The notes under the pieces are model-generated. The model saw only the letters and a list, made by a program, of their open reading frames with translations, searched no databases and was not told the origin of the DNA. Of a stretch of 10,546 bases of DNA, positions 1 through 6,285 are shown piece after piece; position 1 is the first letter of the stretch, and every line of letters begins with the position of its first letter. A program made the translations under genes and the position numbers. This DNA is from an uncultured Lachnospiraceae bacterium (GTDB taxonomy: Bacteria; Bacillota; Clostridia; Lachnospirales; Lachnospiraceae), in the NCBI GenBank assembly GCA_902803015.1, contig CADCOL010000049.1, positions 1 to 10,546 of the forward strand, in the 5' to 3' direction.

Positions 1-344
1 ACAATGGTTAAGCCGTCGAGTTTCCAGGATAAAAGTCCTTCGTATGCTCCGAGCCAGTCCGCAAGCTCATCGCGGCTTTTTGTCTTTGCAAGCGAAAGCA
101 TGGGGGATGCGTGCTTCTCCTTGGGAAGGGAATCCACCGCCTCATATCCTACATTTGTAGTCGGACTTCCGGACAATACCACTCCCGTCTTCTCTTCAAG
201 TGCGACAAGTTCATCGTACAATTTGTCATACTCAAAATTGCTGATAATTTCCTCATCATTTGCATAATATGCTTTGGAAGCTTCGTTTAACAATTTATGA
301 AGTTCAAGCATTCTGGCCTGTTCTTCGTTTGTGATATTGGACAT
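1..344 (-). CDS. ligA: NAD-dependent DNA ligase LigA, N-terminal part (runs off the window)
   Basis: The product would seal nicks in duplex DNA with NAD+ as the adenylate donor. Only the first 114 residues are present. Visible parts: the Ia region with YY at 26-27 and EYDKL at 38-42 (NAD/NMN binding); SPTTNVG at 60-66, matching the SPTxxVG motif; H78 followed by PMLSL at 81-85; and KLDG at 108-111, where Lys108 is the expected adenylated lysine. The residues before the lysine are Ser-Trp, where most LigA proteins have Glu-x, so this is a divergent member. The ATG has a good AGAAGGAG ribosome site 6 nt upstream. It lies 27 nt after the rluF-like stop codon with no terminator between, so the two genes are probably one transcript. 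The fold assignment is firm. Whether it is the only ligase of the cell cannot be seen here. Confidence 0.9.
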   Translation of the reverse strand, partial: MSNITNEEQARMLELHKLLNEASKAYYANDEEIISNFEYDKLYDELVALEEKTGVVLSGSPTTNVGYEAVDSLPKEKHASPMLSLAKTKSRDELADWLGAYEGLLSWKLDGLTI

Positions 345-371
345 ATCCGTCTCCTTCTATCCGGCAATTGC

Positions 372-1106
372 CTACAGCGTTCTGCTCTTCGATTTTTGTA
401 TGGTCTTTCGAAGTACGATTTCCTCTTCTTCGGAAATCTCCCGATACTCACCGGGATTCAAATCATCCAGAAGTATGTTTACAACACGGATTCTTTTTAA
501 TGTCAGGACTTCGTTTCCGAGTGCCGAACACATACGCCGGATCTGCCGGTTCAGTCCCTGTGTCAGAATGATGGTCACTCTTCGCTTTCCGAGTTTTTTG
601 ATTCTGCAGGGCTTCGTCGTAACACCGAGTTCTTTTAAATATACCCCTTTTTCAAAGGCTTTCAGAAATTCGTCGGTAACGTCGTTTTTCAAAGTAACCA
701 CGTATTCTTTCTCATGCTCGGCCTTTCCGTGCATCATCTCGCCGGCAAGTTCCCCGTCGTCGGTCATGATCAAAAGGCCTTCCGAATCCTTATCGAGACG
801 TCCCGCATAGGTAAGCGATCCGGCATTCGGGAAGTATTTGTTTAACGTCACTTCCGCATGCTCATCCTTTCTCGTACAGGTCACACCCAGAGGCTTGTAA
901 AATGCAAGAATCCTCTTCTTATCCAGGGGCATGATGCGCTTTCCGTCAATGCATACATTGTCCCCAAGCCGGATTTTACTGCCCGGTTTGGCAATGACTC
1001 CGTTAATGGTCACGCGTCCGGCCGCAATAATCTCATCCGCCTCTCTTCTGGACGCGATTCCGCACAGGTTTATGTATTTGTTAACTCTGATTTCCGTGGA
1101 ATCCAT
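372..1106 (-). CDS. rluF: 23S rRNA pseudouridine synthase, RluF/RsuA family
   Basis: This is a 244-residue RNA pseudouridine synthase of the RsuA/RluB/RluE/RluF group, which isomerises a specific uridine in rRNA. An S4 RNA-binding domain covers about residues 6-55 (VNKYINLCGIASRREAD). The catalytic domain holds GRLDKDSEG at 102-110, with Asp105 as the catalytic aspartate, and QGLNRQIRRM at 183-192. The GLNRQIRRMC...LKRIRVVNI pattern is closest to RluF, which in E. coli modifies U2604; the target here is inferred. Length is normal. No in-frame start lies between the ATG and the upstream terminator, so the ATG is the likely start, yet only a weak AAG precedes it at very short spacing. It follows a strong terminator by 26 nt and probably uses its own promoter at 1158-1186. 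ligA follows downstream. Confidence 0.85.
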   Translation of the reverse strand: MDSTEIRVNKYINLCGIASRREADEIIAAGRVTINGVIAKPGSKIRLGDNVCIDGKRIMPLDKKRILAFYKPLGVTCTRKDEHAEVTLNKYFPNAGSLTYAGRLDKDSEGLLIMTDDGELAGEMMHGKAEHEKEYVVTLKNDVTDEFLKAFEKGVYLKELGVTTKPCRIKKLGKRRVTIILTQGLNRQIRRMCSALGNEVLTLKRIRVVNILLDDLNPGEYREISEEEEIVLRKTIQKSKSRTL

Positions 1107-1127
1107 ATTCTTAGCGTTCGTAATAAC

Positions 1128-1156
1128 AATAAAAAGGGTCTGCTCACAGACCCTTT
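1128..1156 (-). terminator. Intrinsic terminator after the SH3b membrane protein gene
   Basis: On the minus strand a perfect 10-bp stem (AAAGGGTCTG / CAGACCCTTT, loop TGAG) spans 1156-1133 and is followed by TTATT, giving TTTTTATT with the stem's last bases. It ends the transcript of the SH3b gene 70 nt after its stop. A second, weaker 7-bp hairpin (TTGCCTT / AAGGCAA, 1194-1211) lies between and has no U-run. The rluF start is only 26 nt beyond the stem. Confidence 0.85.
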
Positions 1157-1157
1157 A

Positions 1158-1186
1158 ATTGTACCATATTTTATACCTCATTTCCA
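1158..1186 (-). promoter_or_regulatory. Candidate promoter for rluF-ligA
   Basis: Reading the minus strand, TGGAAA (1186-1181) is separated by 17 nt from TACAAT (1163-1158), which is preceded by TGG and so makes an extended -10 element. The predicted start near 1151 falls inside the first arm of the terminator hairpin. This would explain how genes just behind a strong terminator are expressed. It is a pattern match only. Confidence 0.45.
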
Positions 1187-1225
1187 TGAAATCTTGCCTT
1201 TTGGAAGGCAATCTTTCAGGCTTTT

Positions 1226-2398
1226 TTACTCCACATACTCGGACTTTACATATGCGGTCTGGCCGTTGTATTTAACCTTCGTCCAGCCGTCGCTTCCCTT
1301 CTCGATTAACTCGAGTTTGGTACCCGCTTCCACCATTGCGATGATTTTACCGTCGGTGGATGCTTTCTGACGGATATTCACGCCTTCCTTGGCCGTTACA
1401 TACTTCGTTCCGGCATCCGCACCGCCTTCTTCCCCGACAACCTTTAAGTAGTCGGAACGGATATATCCGTCGCCGCCGTTAAATTTGACATGGCTCCAGC
1501 CGTTTAACAGTTCTTCGACACGTTCCAGCTTCGTGCCCGGTCCGACCTGCCCCTTGATTTCTCCTTTTTCGGAAGCAGACGCCCTGACATTGACAGTTGT
1601 GGTCGGTTCAACATAAACCGTTACATTTACGGGCTCTTCGGAAGGTTCTTCGGAAGGTTCCTCGGAAGGCTGCTCGGTTGCTTTCATCTGTGCCAGACGA
1701 ACCGTCATTTCCTTGGTTGCCATCTCATCAAAGCCCTGCATAAAGGTCTTTAATTTCTCGTTGCTGTCCAAGATCTCATTGTAGGAAAGAGCCGCCGTAT
1801 TGTATAAATCCTGCACTTCCTGCTTGGAAAATGCAACATAGAAATCCTTCATGACCTTGACATCATTTTCCTTACAGATCTTCGGATTTCCGTTTTCATC
1901 CGGACAGAAATAGAATCCGTAAACGCCGGGAAGTTTTTCCTCATACCCTTTCATCTTCAGGTCATAGGAAACATGCACGTAATAAGCACCTTCCGCTTCG
2001 GCTTTCTGCGTATAGCATACAATGTTGTCATAGCTTTCGATGTAATCCGCCATGACCTCCATTTTCGCCAACTCGTTCTGATTCACGTTCATCAGATATT
2101 TTTCGAGTACCGCACCGTCGTAAACCGCAAGTGCATGATAATACTCTTCCATCACTTCGTTGATTTCCGGATGCGCGTTTCTCTCAAGGGCATAATCACG
2201 ACCGTCCGGCGAAAGTTCCACTTTCTCCATACCCTCTTTGGCGATTCTTGCCTTCTCGTCCCGGATATCCGCTACCTTGAAAACAATCAAAGCAACAGCC
2301 GCAACGATGATTGCAAAAACCAGTGTTGCGGTCAGGAAAAAGTGTTCGTCAAGGAATGCTGCAATATTCTCTTTAAAACTTTTCTTCTCTTTTTTCAT
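1226..2398 (-). CDS. Membrane-anchored protein with two C-terminal SH3b domains
   Basis: The protein has 390 residues. A short basic N-terminus (MKKEKK) is followed by one membrane helix at about 20-40, so the remainder should lie outside the cell. Residues 60-240 form an unrecognised, mostly acidic extracellular region with NTF2-like flavour (weak impression only). A linker with three PSEE units (244-256) leads to two bacterial SH3 domains at about 265-321 and 332-390 (VNVRASAS...GWSHVKF and VNIRQKAS...GWTKVKY). Such domains usually bind peptidoglycan or other wall polymers, so a wall-associated role is inferred; no enzyme domain is seen. An upstream in-frame ATG at 2428 is rejected because it lies inside the tRNA-Arg gene. 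The chosen ATG is 3 nt from the tRNA 3' end with no convincing ribosome site, only GAG in the tRNA acceptor stem. It probably shares the tRNA promoter. Confidence 0.85.
   Translation of the reverse strand: MKKEKKSFKENIAAFLDEHFFLTATLVFAIIVAAVALIVFKVADIRDEKARIAKEGMEKVELSPDGRDYALERNAHPEINEVMEEYYHALAVYDGAVLEKYLMNVNQNELAKMEVMADYIESYDNIVCYTQKAEAEGAYYVHVSYDLKMKGYEEKLPGVYGFYFCPDENGNPKICKENDVKVMKDFYVAFSKQEVQDLYNTAALSYNEILDSNEKLKTFMQGFDEMATKEMTVRLAQMKATEQPSEEPSEEPSEEPVNVTVYVEPTTTVNVRASASEKGEIKGQVGPGTKLERVEELLNGWSHVKFNGGDGYIRSDYLKVVGEEGGADAGTKYVTAKEGVNIRQKASTDGKIIAMVEAGTKLELIEKGSDGWTKVKYNGQTAYVKSEYVE
1631..1669 (-). repeat. Short in-frame tandem repeat coding for PSEE units
   Basis: Three near-identical 12-bp units encode PSEE-PSEE-PSEE plus a final P (residues 244-256) in the linker before the SH3b domains. 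The DNA copies differ at a few positions (tcttcggaagg versus tcctcggaagg). Such Pro/Glu linkers typically span the cell wall and may vary in copy number by slippage. Confidence 0.8.
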
Positions 2399-2401
2399 AA
2401 A

Positions 2402-2473
2402 TGCACTCGACAGGAATCGAACCTGCATTAACGGCGTCGGAGGCCATCGTTCTATCCATTAGACTACGAGTGC
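2402..2473 (-). tRNA. tRNA-Arg (anticodon CCG)
   Basis: The gene has 72 nt and a full cloverleaf. The acceptor stem GCACTCG/CGAGTGC is perfect, with discriminator A at 2402. The D arm is GTCT-AATGGATA-GAAC. The anticodon stem ATGGC/GCCGT holds loop CTCCGAC with anticodon CCG at 2440-2438, which reads the codon CGG. The variable loop is TAAT, and the T arm is GCAGG-TTCGATT-CCTGT. CCA is not encoded, because TTT and then an ATG follow directly. Slight oddities are a C12-A23 mismatch in the D stem, a T28-G42 wobble and a G49-T65 wobble. It is transcribed from the promoter at 2509-2537, possibly together with the SH3b gene. Confidence 0.95.
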
Positions 2474-2508
2474 CGGTAAAATGTTACGAAATTATTACAA
2501 GCTTTTTG

Positions 2509-2537
2509 ATTCTACCATAAAGGCTATTCTTTGTAAA
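2509..2537 (-). promoter_or_regulatory. Promoter of tRNA-Arg and probably the SH3b gene
   Basis: On the minus strand TTTACA (2537-2532, five of six consensus bases) is followed after exactly 17 nt by TAGAAT (2514-2509) with an extended TGG. The start is expected near 2502, giving a leader of about 29 nt before the tRNA. The -35 box lies within the last codons of the GH3 gene. No terminator separates the GH3 stop from this promoter, so read-through into the tRNA is possible. Confidence 0.75.
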
Positions 2538-4386
2538 GAAGTTTATACCCCTTCTCATGCCAGCATTCTTCCGTTCCGATCTGGTCGACGGATGCATACC
2601 AGGGACTCGGAAGACTGCCACGGAATTTGGCATCCTTACAAAGGACATTGGCAACACCCTGTCCCTCGGAACCCGGCAAATAACACATTACAATGCCTGC
2701 CCAGTCCTTCTCATAATTCGATACCAGAACATTTCTTCCGGCGATAATCAGTGCCACCGTCGGTTTCTTTAATTTCTTTGCTTCTTCAATGGCTTCCTTA
2801 TTTCCGGAAAGACCGAGTTCTCCGCAAAGATCGAGATCCGCCGTGTCTCCGTTCCACTCCGCATAAGCCTGTTCTCCCACGCATAAAAGAACTACATTCG
2901 CCTCTTTGGCACGAGCCGGATCGGTAATGACTTCGATATTGTGTTTTGCGCAGACATTCTGCAATCCGGTAAGAATTGTGGTAACTCCGGCTATTTGTTT
3001 CTCCTGGCTTCCGTTCCAGTCAACGGTCCAGCCTCCGCACTGTGCCGAAGCGTCGTTCATTGCGGGTCCGAGAACATAAACCTTGCTTCCGTTCTTAAGC
3101 GGAAGAACATTTTTATCATTTTTTACAAGAACAAGACTTTCCTCAACCGCACGTTCCGCCACGGCTCTGTACTCCGCGCTTCCCGTTTCGCCTGCCTTGG
3201 TCTGAATGTTTTCCATAAAAGGATCTTCCATAACGCCGGCATTCAGTTTTACACGAATGATACGCGTTGCGGCATCATTGATGCGCTTCTTTGAAATATC
3301 CCCGTTTTTCACCGCTTTGACGATGTAATCCACGCATTCTTCCGCGGTATCGACTTCCATCAGCATATCGATGCCGGAATTTACCGCTTCCACAACCTGC
3401 TCATAGTAGGTTGATTTGGAGGTGTTCTGTACGGAATTCCAGTCACCGCAGACAAAGCCTTCAAAGCCCATCTCCTCTTTTAAGTAGTTGATGTACTTTG
3501 CATTCTCATGCATCTTTACGCCGTTTACGGAACTGTGGCTTACCATGATTGTTTGCACGCCGGTATCAATCAGTGCCTGATAAACGTCCAAAAGTGCCGC
3601 AACTTCTTCGTCCGAAAGCTGTGCATCCCCGCGGTCGATCAGACGGTCCACATCGGATTTTTCACCCGTTCCGTATAGTACGTTTCCGTCACCGAAGAAA
3701 TGCTTCGGGCATACAATCATGCCCTGCTCCAAAAGTCCTTTGGAGTAGGAAGTGCTCAGACTTTTAATAATTTCAAGATCGGATCCGTAGGATTCATAGG
3801 TTCTGCCCCATCTCGGATCCACGGACTGTGCAACACAGGGAGCATAATTCCAAATCATATGACAAAGCTTTGCTTCGTCCGCCGTAATGATTCCGATTCG
3901 ATACATTAAATCCGGATCATTTGCGGCACCCAGCCCGATATTATGCGGGAAAATTACCGTATTTGCACAATAATTCACACCGTGCAGATCATCCTGTCCG
4001 TAGATAAAAGGAATTCCCGCTTCGGAGTTGACGGCTCTGTCCTGATACAGGGAAATCAGATTTCTCCATTCCTCTGCATTCAGATGATCCACCTGGGATA
4101 AAATGCATCCGAAGTCGCAGCGCTTCATCGTACTTTCATCCATGACGCGAAGCTCTGCCATTACCATCTGGCATGCTTTCTGACGGACGGAAAGTTCGGA
4201 AACAATTTCTTCCGCCGTCATATTCTTATAATCCAGATACTTCTGTCCTGCGTTCTCCGCATTGCCCTGGTTATAAGGCGTATAAGGTTCCACGCGCATC
4301 TTGCTGCAGCCTGTCGCAGAGGCAAGCAAAAGTGCGCTTAATAACAATGCTGTGAATTTGGTAAATAATCGTTTTGTTTTTTTCAT
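2524..4386 (-). CDS. Secreted lipoprotein glycoside hydrolase, family GH3 (beta-glucosidase/exoglucanase type)
   Basis: The protein has 620 residues and the two-domain GH3 layout. It starts with a lipoprotein signal (MKKTKRLF, hydrophobic run, then ATGC with lipobox Cys27), so it should be anchored on the outer face of the membrane. The N-terminal barrel carries IPFIYGQDDLHG (125-136), SVDPRWGRTYES (188-199) and KHFFGD (228-233). The nucleophile is probably Asp315 in FVCGDW. The C-terminal domain has VLPL (427-430) and VGEQAYAEWNGD (503-514), where a Glu (505 or 510) is the likely acid/base. Family members remove terminal glucose or related sugars from oligosaccharides; the exact substrate cannot be told. 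The conserved barrel resembles barley ExoI-like enzymes. A longer reading from a TTG at 4449 would place 21 residues before the signal peptide and is rejected. The ATG has no ribosome site. Confidence 0.92.
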   Translation of the reverse strand: MKKTKRLFTKFTALLLSALLLASATGCSKMRVEPYTPYNQGNAENAGQKYLDYKNMTAEEIVSELSVRQKACQMVMAELRVMDESTMKRCDFGCILSQVDHLNAEEWRNLISLYQDRAVNSEAGIPFIYGQDDLHGVNYCANTVIFPHNIGLGAANDPDLMYRIGIITADEAKLCHMIWNYAPCVAQSVDPRWGRTYESYGSDLEIIKSLSTSYSKGLLEQGMIVCPKHFFGDGNVLYGTGEKSDVDRLIDRGDAQLSDEEVAALLDVYQALIDTGVQTIMVSHSSVNGVKMHENAKYINYLKEEMGFEGFVCGDWNSVQNTSKSTYYEQVVEAVNSGIDMLMEVDTAEECVDYIVKAVKNGDISKKRINDAATRIIRVKLNAGVMEDPFMENIQTKAGETGSAEYRAVAERAVEESLVLVKNDKNVLPLKNGSKVYVLGPAMNDASAQCGGWTVDWNGSQEKQIAGVTTILTGLQNVCAKHNIEVITDPARAKEANVVLLCVGEQAYAEWNGDTADLDLCGELGLSGNKEAIEEAKKLKKPTVALIIAGRNVLVSNYEKDWAGIVMCYLPGSEGQGVANVLCKDAKFRGSLPSPWYASVDQIGTEECWHEKGYKLLYKE

Positions 4387-4395
4387 AACAAGGGC

Positions 4396-4404
4396 ATTAT
4401 ACCA
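4396..4404 (-). promoter_or_regulatory. Extended -10 promoter of the GH3 gene
   Basis: TGG-TATAAT (minus strand, 4404-4396) is a perfect -10 hexamer with the TGn extension. No good -35 box is seen at the usual distance. The transcript should start near 4389, about 3 nt before the ATG at 4386, so the mRNA would be almost leaderless. Confidence 0.6.
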
Positions 4405-4444
4405 CAAAATCAGCTCAAATGCAGTAAGTGTCGTTACATTGTTT

Positions 4445-4531
4445 GGCAAAATCCGCCTTGCTTTGCCCGACGGTGCAGGTCCGCCCCGCTTCGCAGGAAA
4501 TCCCGCTTACCGGCATTCCCGCACCGCCGGT
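4445..4531. other. GC-rich intergenic spacer with imperfect hairpins
   Basis: Between the DUF5688-family gene and the GH3 promoter lies a stretch clearly richer in G and C than the other gaps. It holds two 6-bp inverted repeats with 11-nt loops (GGCAAA/TTTGCC at 4445-4450 and 4462-4467; ACCGGC/GCCGGT at 4509-4514 and 4526-4531) and a CCCGCTT direct repeat. There is no U-run on either strand and no credible gene. It may weakly end the upstream transcript or be a dispersed repeat. Confidence 0.5.
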
Positions 4532-4538
4532 TCATTTG

Positions 4539-5489
4539 CTAAGCCACTTCGGACGCCATGCAGAGTTTGTCTTTCTCACGAAGATAACAGTATACCGTAT
4601 CGGAAAGCACTTCCACATCCTCGACCTGCGTCTGGTTGACTTCTTTTACCATGTCCTGCAAAACTTCCCAGGTAATGCCTTCTTTCACCGGTACCAGAAT
4701 TACTTCATGCACGGAACTCGGCAGGATATACAGATCCTTTTCCAGTTTTCCGGCAAAGTCCTTCAGGACATTTTTGTAAAGCACTGCTGCCGCGCCGAAA
4801 ATTTTACACTCGTTGCTTAAAACATACATGCCGAATTCTTCGTCCGATTCTTCCAACTCGAAATCCTCCTCGATTCCGCGGGATTTTAATAGCTGTGCGA
4901 GAACTTCGGTAATGGATTTTAACTCCGACTTTAAAAGCTTCGGCGTATTCTTCTTTGCCACACGGTCCAGTTCTTTTAATGTAATTCCCCAGTTTTCGAG
5001 ATGGTTGTTGTAAATCAGAATCGTCGCATTCTCAAGTTCGTCGTTGTCCAGAAGATAATAGTAAACAACCGCCATGTCCAGCACATCCCTGTGCGGAACC
5101 TGTTTTAAAAGTTCGCTGTTCTTTTCGGCATTTACGAGTTTGTATACGATTCGCTCTTTGGCTTTTTCATAGTCTAAAAAGTCATGAATGTCAAAAAACT
5201 TCTCCCTGCTTCCCACACGAAAAATATCCACAATCCGGTCCACGATATCCGCCCACTCCATTCCGTTTAGGTAGGCCTCATAGTAGCTTTCCAGATAAAT
5301 GGTCGGCGAGATCCCCTCCCCGTTCGTATGAAAGCTCATCCCTTTCAGGATGACTCCGTTATTCTTGGTGACGTCATTTACCTTTACTTCGATTTTCTCG
5401 TCAAGCTTTCTTTGAACCTTTTCGGTCAATACTCCCTGAAATTCGTCATAAGACAGTTTTTCTCTTTTTACGGTCATTGTTTGTTCCAT
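4539..5489 (-). CDS. DUF5688 family protein of unknown function
   Basis: The protein has 316 residues, is soluble, and has no signal peptide or membrane segment. The wording of the central and C-terminal part (VVYYYLLDNDELENATILIYNNHLENWGI split around 141-169; FGAAAVLYKNVLKDFA at 231-246; LYILPSSVHEVILVP at 253-267) matches my memory of the DUF5688 family, often seen in Lachnospiraceae, frequently in several copies per genome. No catalytic motif is evident. The N-terminal 60 residues are charged and probably alpha-helical, and residues 205-218 are strongly acidic. The start is the ATG at 5489 with AAAGGA 9 nt upstream. An earlier in-frame ATG (5573) lies in the efp terminator region and is rejected. 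The gene follows the efp terminator and so needs its own promoter, which I could not identify with confidence. Confidence 0.75.
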   Translation of the reverse strand: MEQTMTVKREKLSYDEFQGVLTEKVQRKLDEKIEVKVNDVTKNNGVILKGMSFHTNGEGISPTIYLESYYEAYLNGMEWADIVDRIVDIFRVGSREKFFDIHDFLDYEKAKERIVYKLVNAEKNSELLKQVPHRDVLDMAVVYYYLLDNDELENATILIYNNHLENWGITLKELDRVAKKNTPKLLKSELKSITEVLAQLLKSRGIEEDFELEESDEEFGMYVLSNECKIFGAAAVLYKNVLKDFAGKLEKDLYILPSSVHEVILVPVKEGITWEVLQDMVKEVNQTQVEDVEVLSDTVYCYLREKDKLCMASEVA

Positions 5490-5525
5490 AGTGATTGTTC
5501 CTTTCTGAATTGAAATTAGATTTTT

Positions 5526-5565
5526 GAATGTGTCCGCACAGAACGTGTGGAAAGAAAGAATGTAA
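5526..5565 (-). repeat. Direct repeats ahead of the DUF5688 gene
   Basis: On the minus strand TTACATTC (5565-5558), ACACGTTC (5548-5541) and ACACATTC (5533-5526) recur at 17- and 15-bp steps. The middle copy also sits in a 6-bp stem (CCACAC/GTGCGG, one G-T pair, 5534-5550). This could be an operator or leader structure of the gene starting at 5489, but no regulator is recognised. Confidence 0.3.
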
Positions 5566-5597
5566 AAAGGCAACGAAAAGATTTCTCTTTCGCTGCC
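5564..5597 (-). terminator. Intrinsic terminator of efp
   Basis: On the minus strand a 10-bp stem (GGCAGCGAAA / TTTCGTTGCC, one G-T pair) spans 5597-5569 and is followed by TTTTT (5568-5564). It lies about 40 nt after the efp stop codon and separates efp from the DUF5688-family gene. Confidence 0.85.
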
Positions 5598-5637
5598 TTA
5601 CAAAGCCATTTGAATTAAGATAAATCGTTTCTCGGAA

Positions 5638-6195
5638 TTATACTCTGGATAAGTACTCTCCGGTTCTGGTATCGATCTTAATCTTATCTCCGATTTCAAC
5701 AAACAAAGGTACGTTTACCTGTGCTCCGGTTTCTACGATAGCCGGCTTGTTTGCACCCGTTGCGGTGTCACCCTTGAATCCGGGTTCGGTTTCCGTAATC
5801 TCAAGCTCTACAAAGAGAGGAGGCTCGATTGCGAATACGCTTCCGTTATGGGAACATACTTTAACCATTTCGTTTTCTTTTACAAACTTTAATGCATCGC
5901 CTACTTCATCCGCATTTAATGCGATCTGCTCGTAGGTCTCGGTGTCCATAAAGTTAAACATATCACCGTCAGCATACAGATACTGCATATCTTTTCTGTC
6001 GATACGTGCAGGCGGGAATTTTTCAGTCGGTCTGAAAGTTTTTTCTACCACGCCACCGTTCTTGATATTTTTCAGTTTCGTACGAACGAAAGCAGCGCCC
6101 TTACCGGGTTTAACATGCTGGAATTCTACGATCTGAAATACGTTTCCTTCAATTTCTACAGTAATACCGTTTCTAAAATCACCGGCAGAAATCAT
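5638..6195 (-). CDS. efp: Translation elongation factor P
   Basis: EF-P binds between the P and E sites of the ribosome and relieves stalling at runs of proline. At 185 residues the length is exactly typical. The three beta domains are complete. The tip loop KPGKGAAF (29-36) places Lys32 at the site that is modified in many bacteria (5-aminopentanol in Bacillus subtilis); whether this one is modified is unknown. The C-terminal [16 protein letters not shown] (168-183) is the EF-P signature. The ATG has a strong TAGGAGGA ribosome site 7 nt upstream. A promoter at 6240-6268 and a clear terminator at 5564-5597 make efp a possible single-gene unit, although no terminator separates it from dprA, 90 nt upstream. 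Confidence 0.98.
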   Translation of the reverse strand: MISAGDFRNGITVEIEGNVFQIVEFQHVKPGKGAAFVRTKLKNIKNGGVVEKTFRPTEKFPPARIDRKDMQYLYADGDMFNFMDTETYEQIALNADEVGDALKFVKENEMVKVCSHNGSVFAIEPPLFVELEITETEPGFKGDTATGANKPAIVETGAQVNVPLFVEIGDKIKIDTRTGEYLSRV

Positions 6196-6239
6196 ACTAA
6201 AATCCTCCTAAAAATTCAAAACTACAATAACTCCCTAAT

Positions 6240-6268
6240 AGTTTAATATAAGATTCTCAAGATTTCAA
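6240..6268 (-). promoter_or_regulatory. Candidate promoter of efp
   Basis: TTGAAA (minus strand, 6268-6263) is followed after 17 nt by TAAACT (6245-6240). The -35 box has five of six consensus bases and the -10 box four. The start would fall near 6233, giving a leader of about 38 nt that contains the strong efp ribosome site. Confidence 0.5.
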
Positions 6269-6285
6269 CCGTAAAATCATTCTTT

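Noticed and set aside
363..372. Palindrome GGCAATTGCC between rluF and ligA
   Set aside because: It is ten bases long, overlaps the rluF stop codon, has no loop or U-run, and is likely chance.
331..810. Plus-strand open frame of 159 codons opposite rluF
   Set aside because: It has Ser/Phe-rich shadow composition opposite conserved RluF motifs, and no ribosome site.
1194..1211. Hairpin TTGCCTT/AAGGCAA as the main terminator of the SH3b gene
   Set aside because: No U-run follows on the minus strand; the 10-bp hairpin at 1133-1156 is much stronger.
2399..2428. N-terminal extension of the SH3b protein beginning MQVRFLSSAF
   Set aside because: These codons are the T arm and acceptor stem of tRNA-Arg; the membrane-protein start MKKEKK at 2398 is far more natural.
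4387..4449. Longer GH3 reading from a TTG codon
   Set aside because: It would place 21 residues in front of a standard lipoprotein signal peptide and span the TATAAT promoter box.
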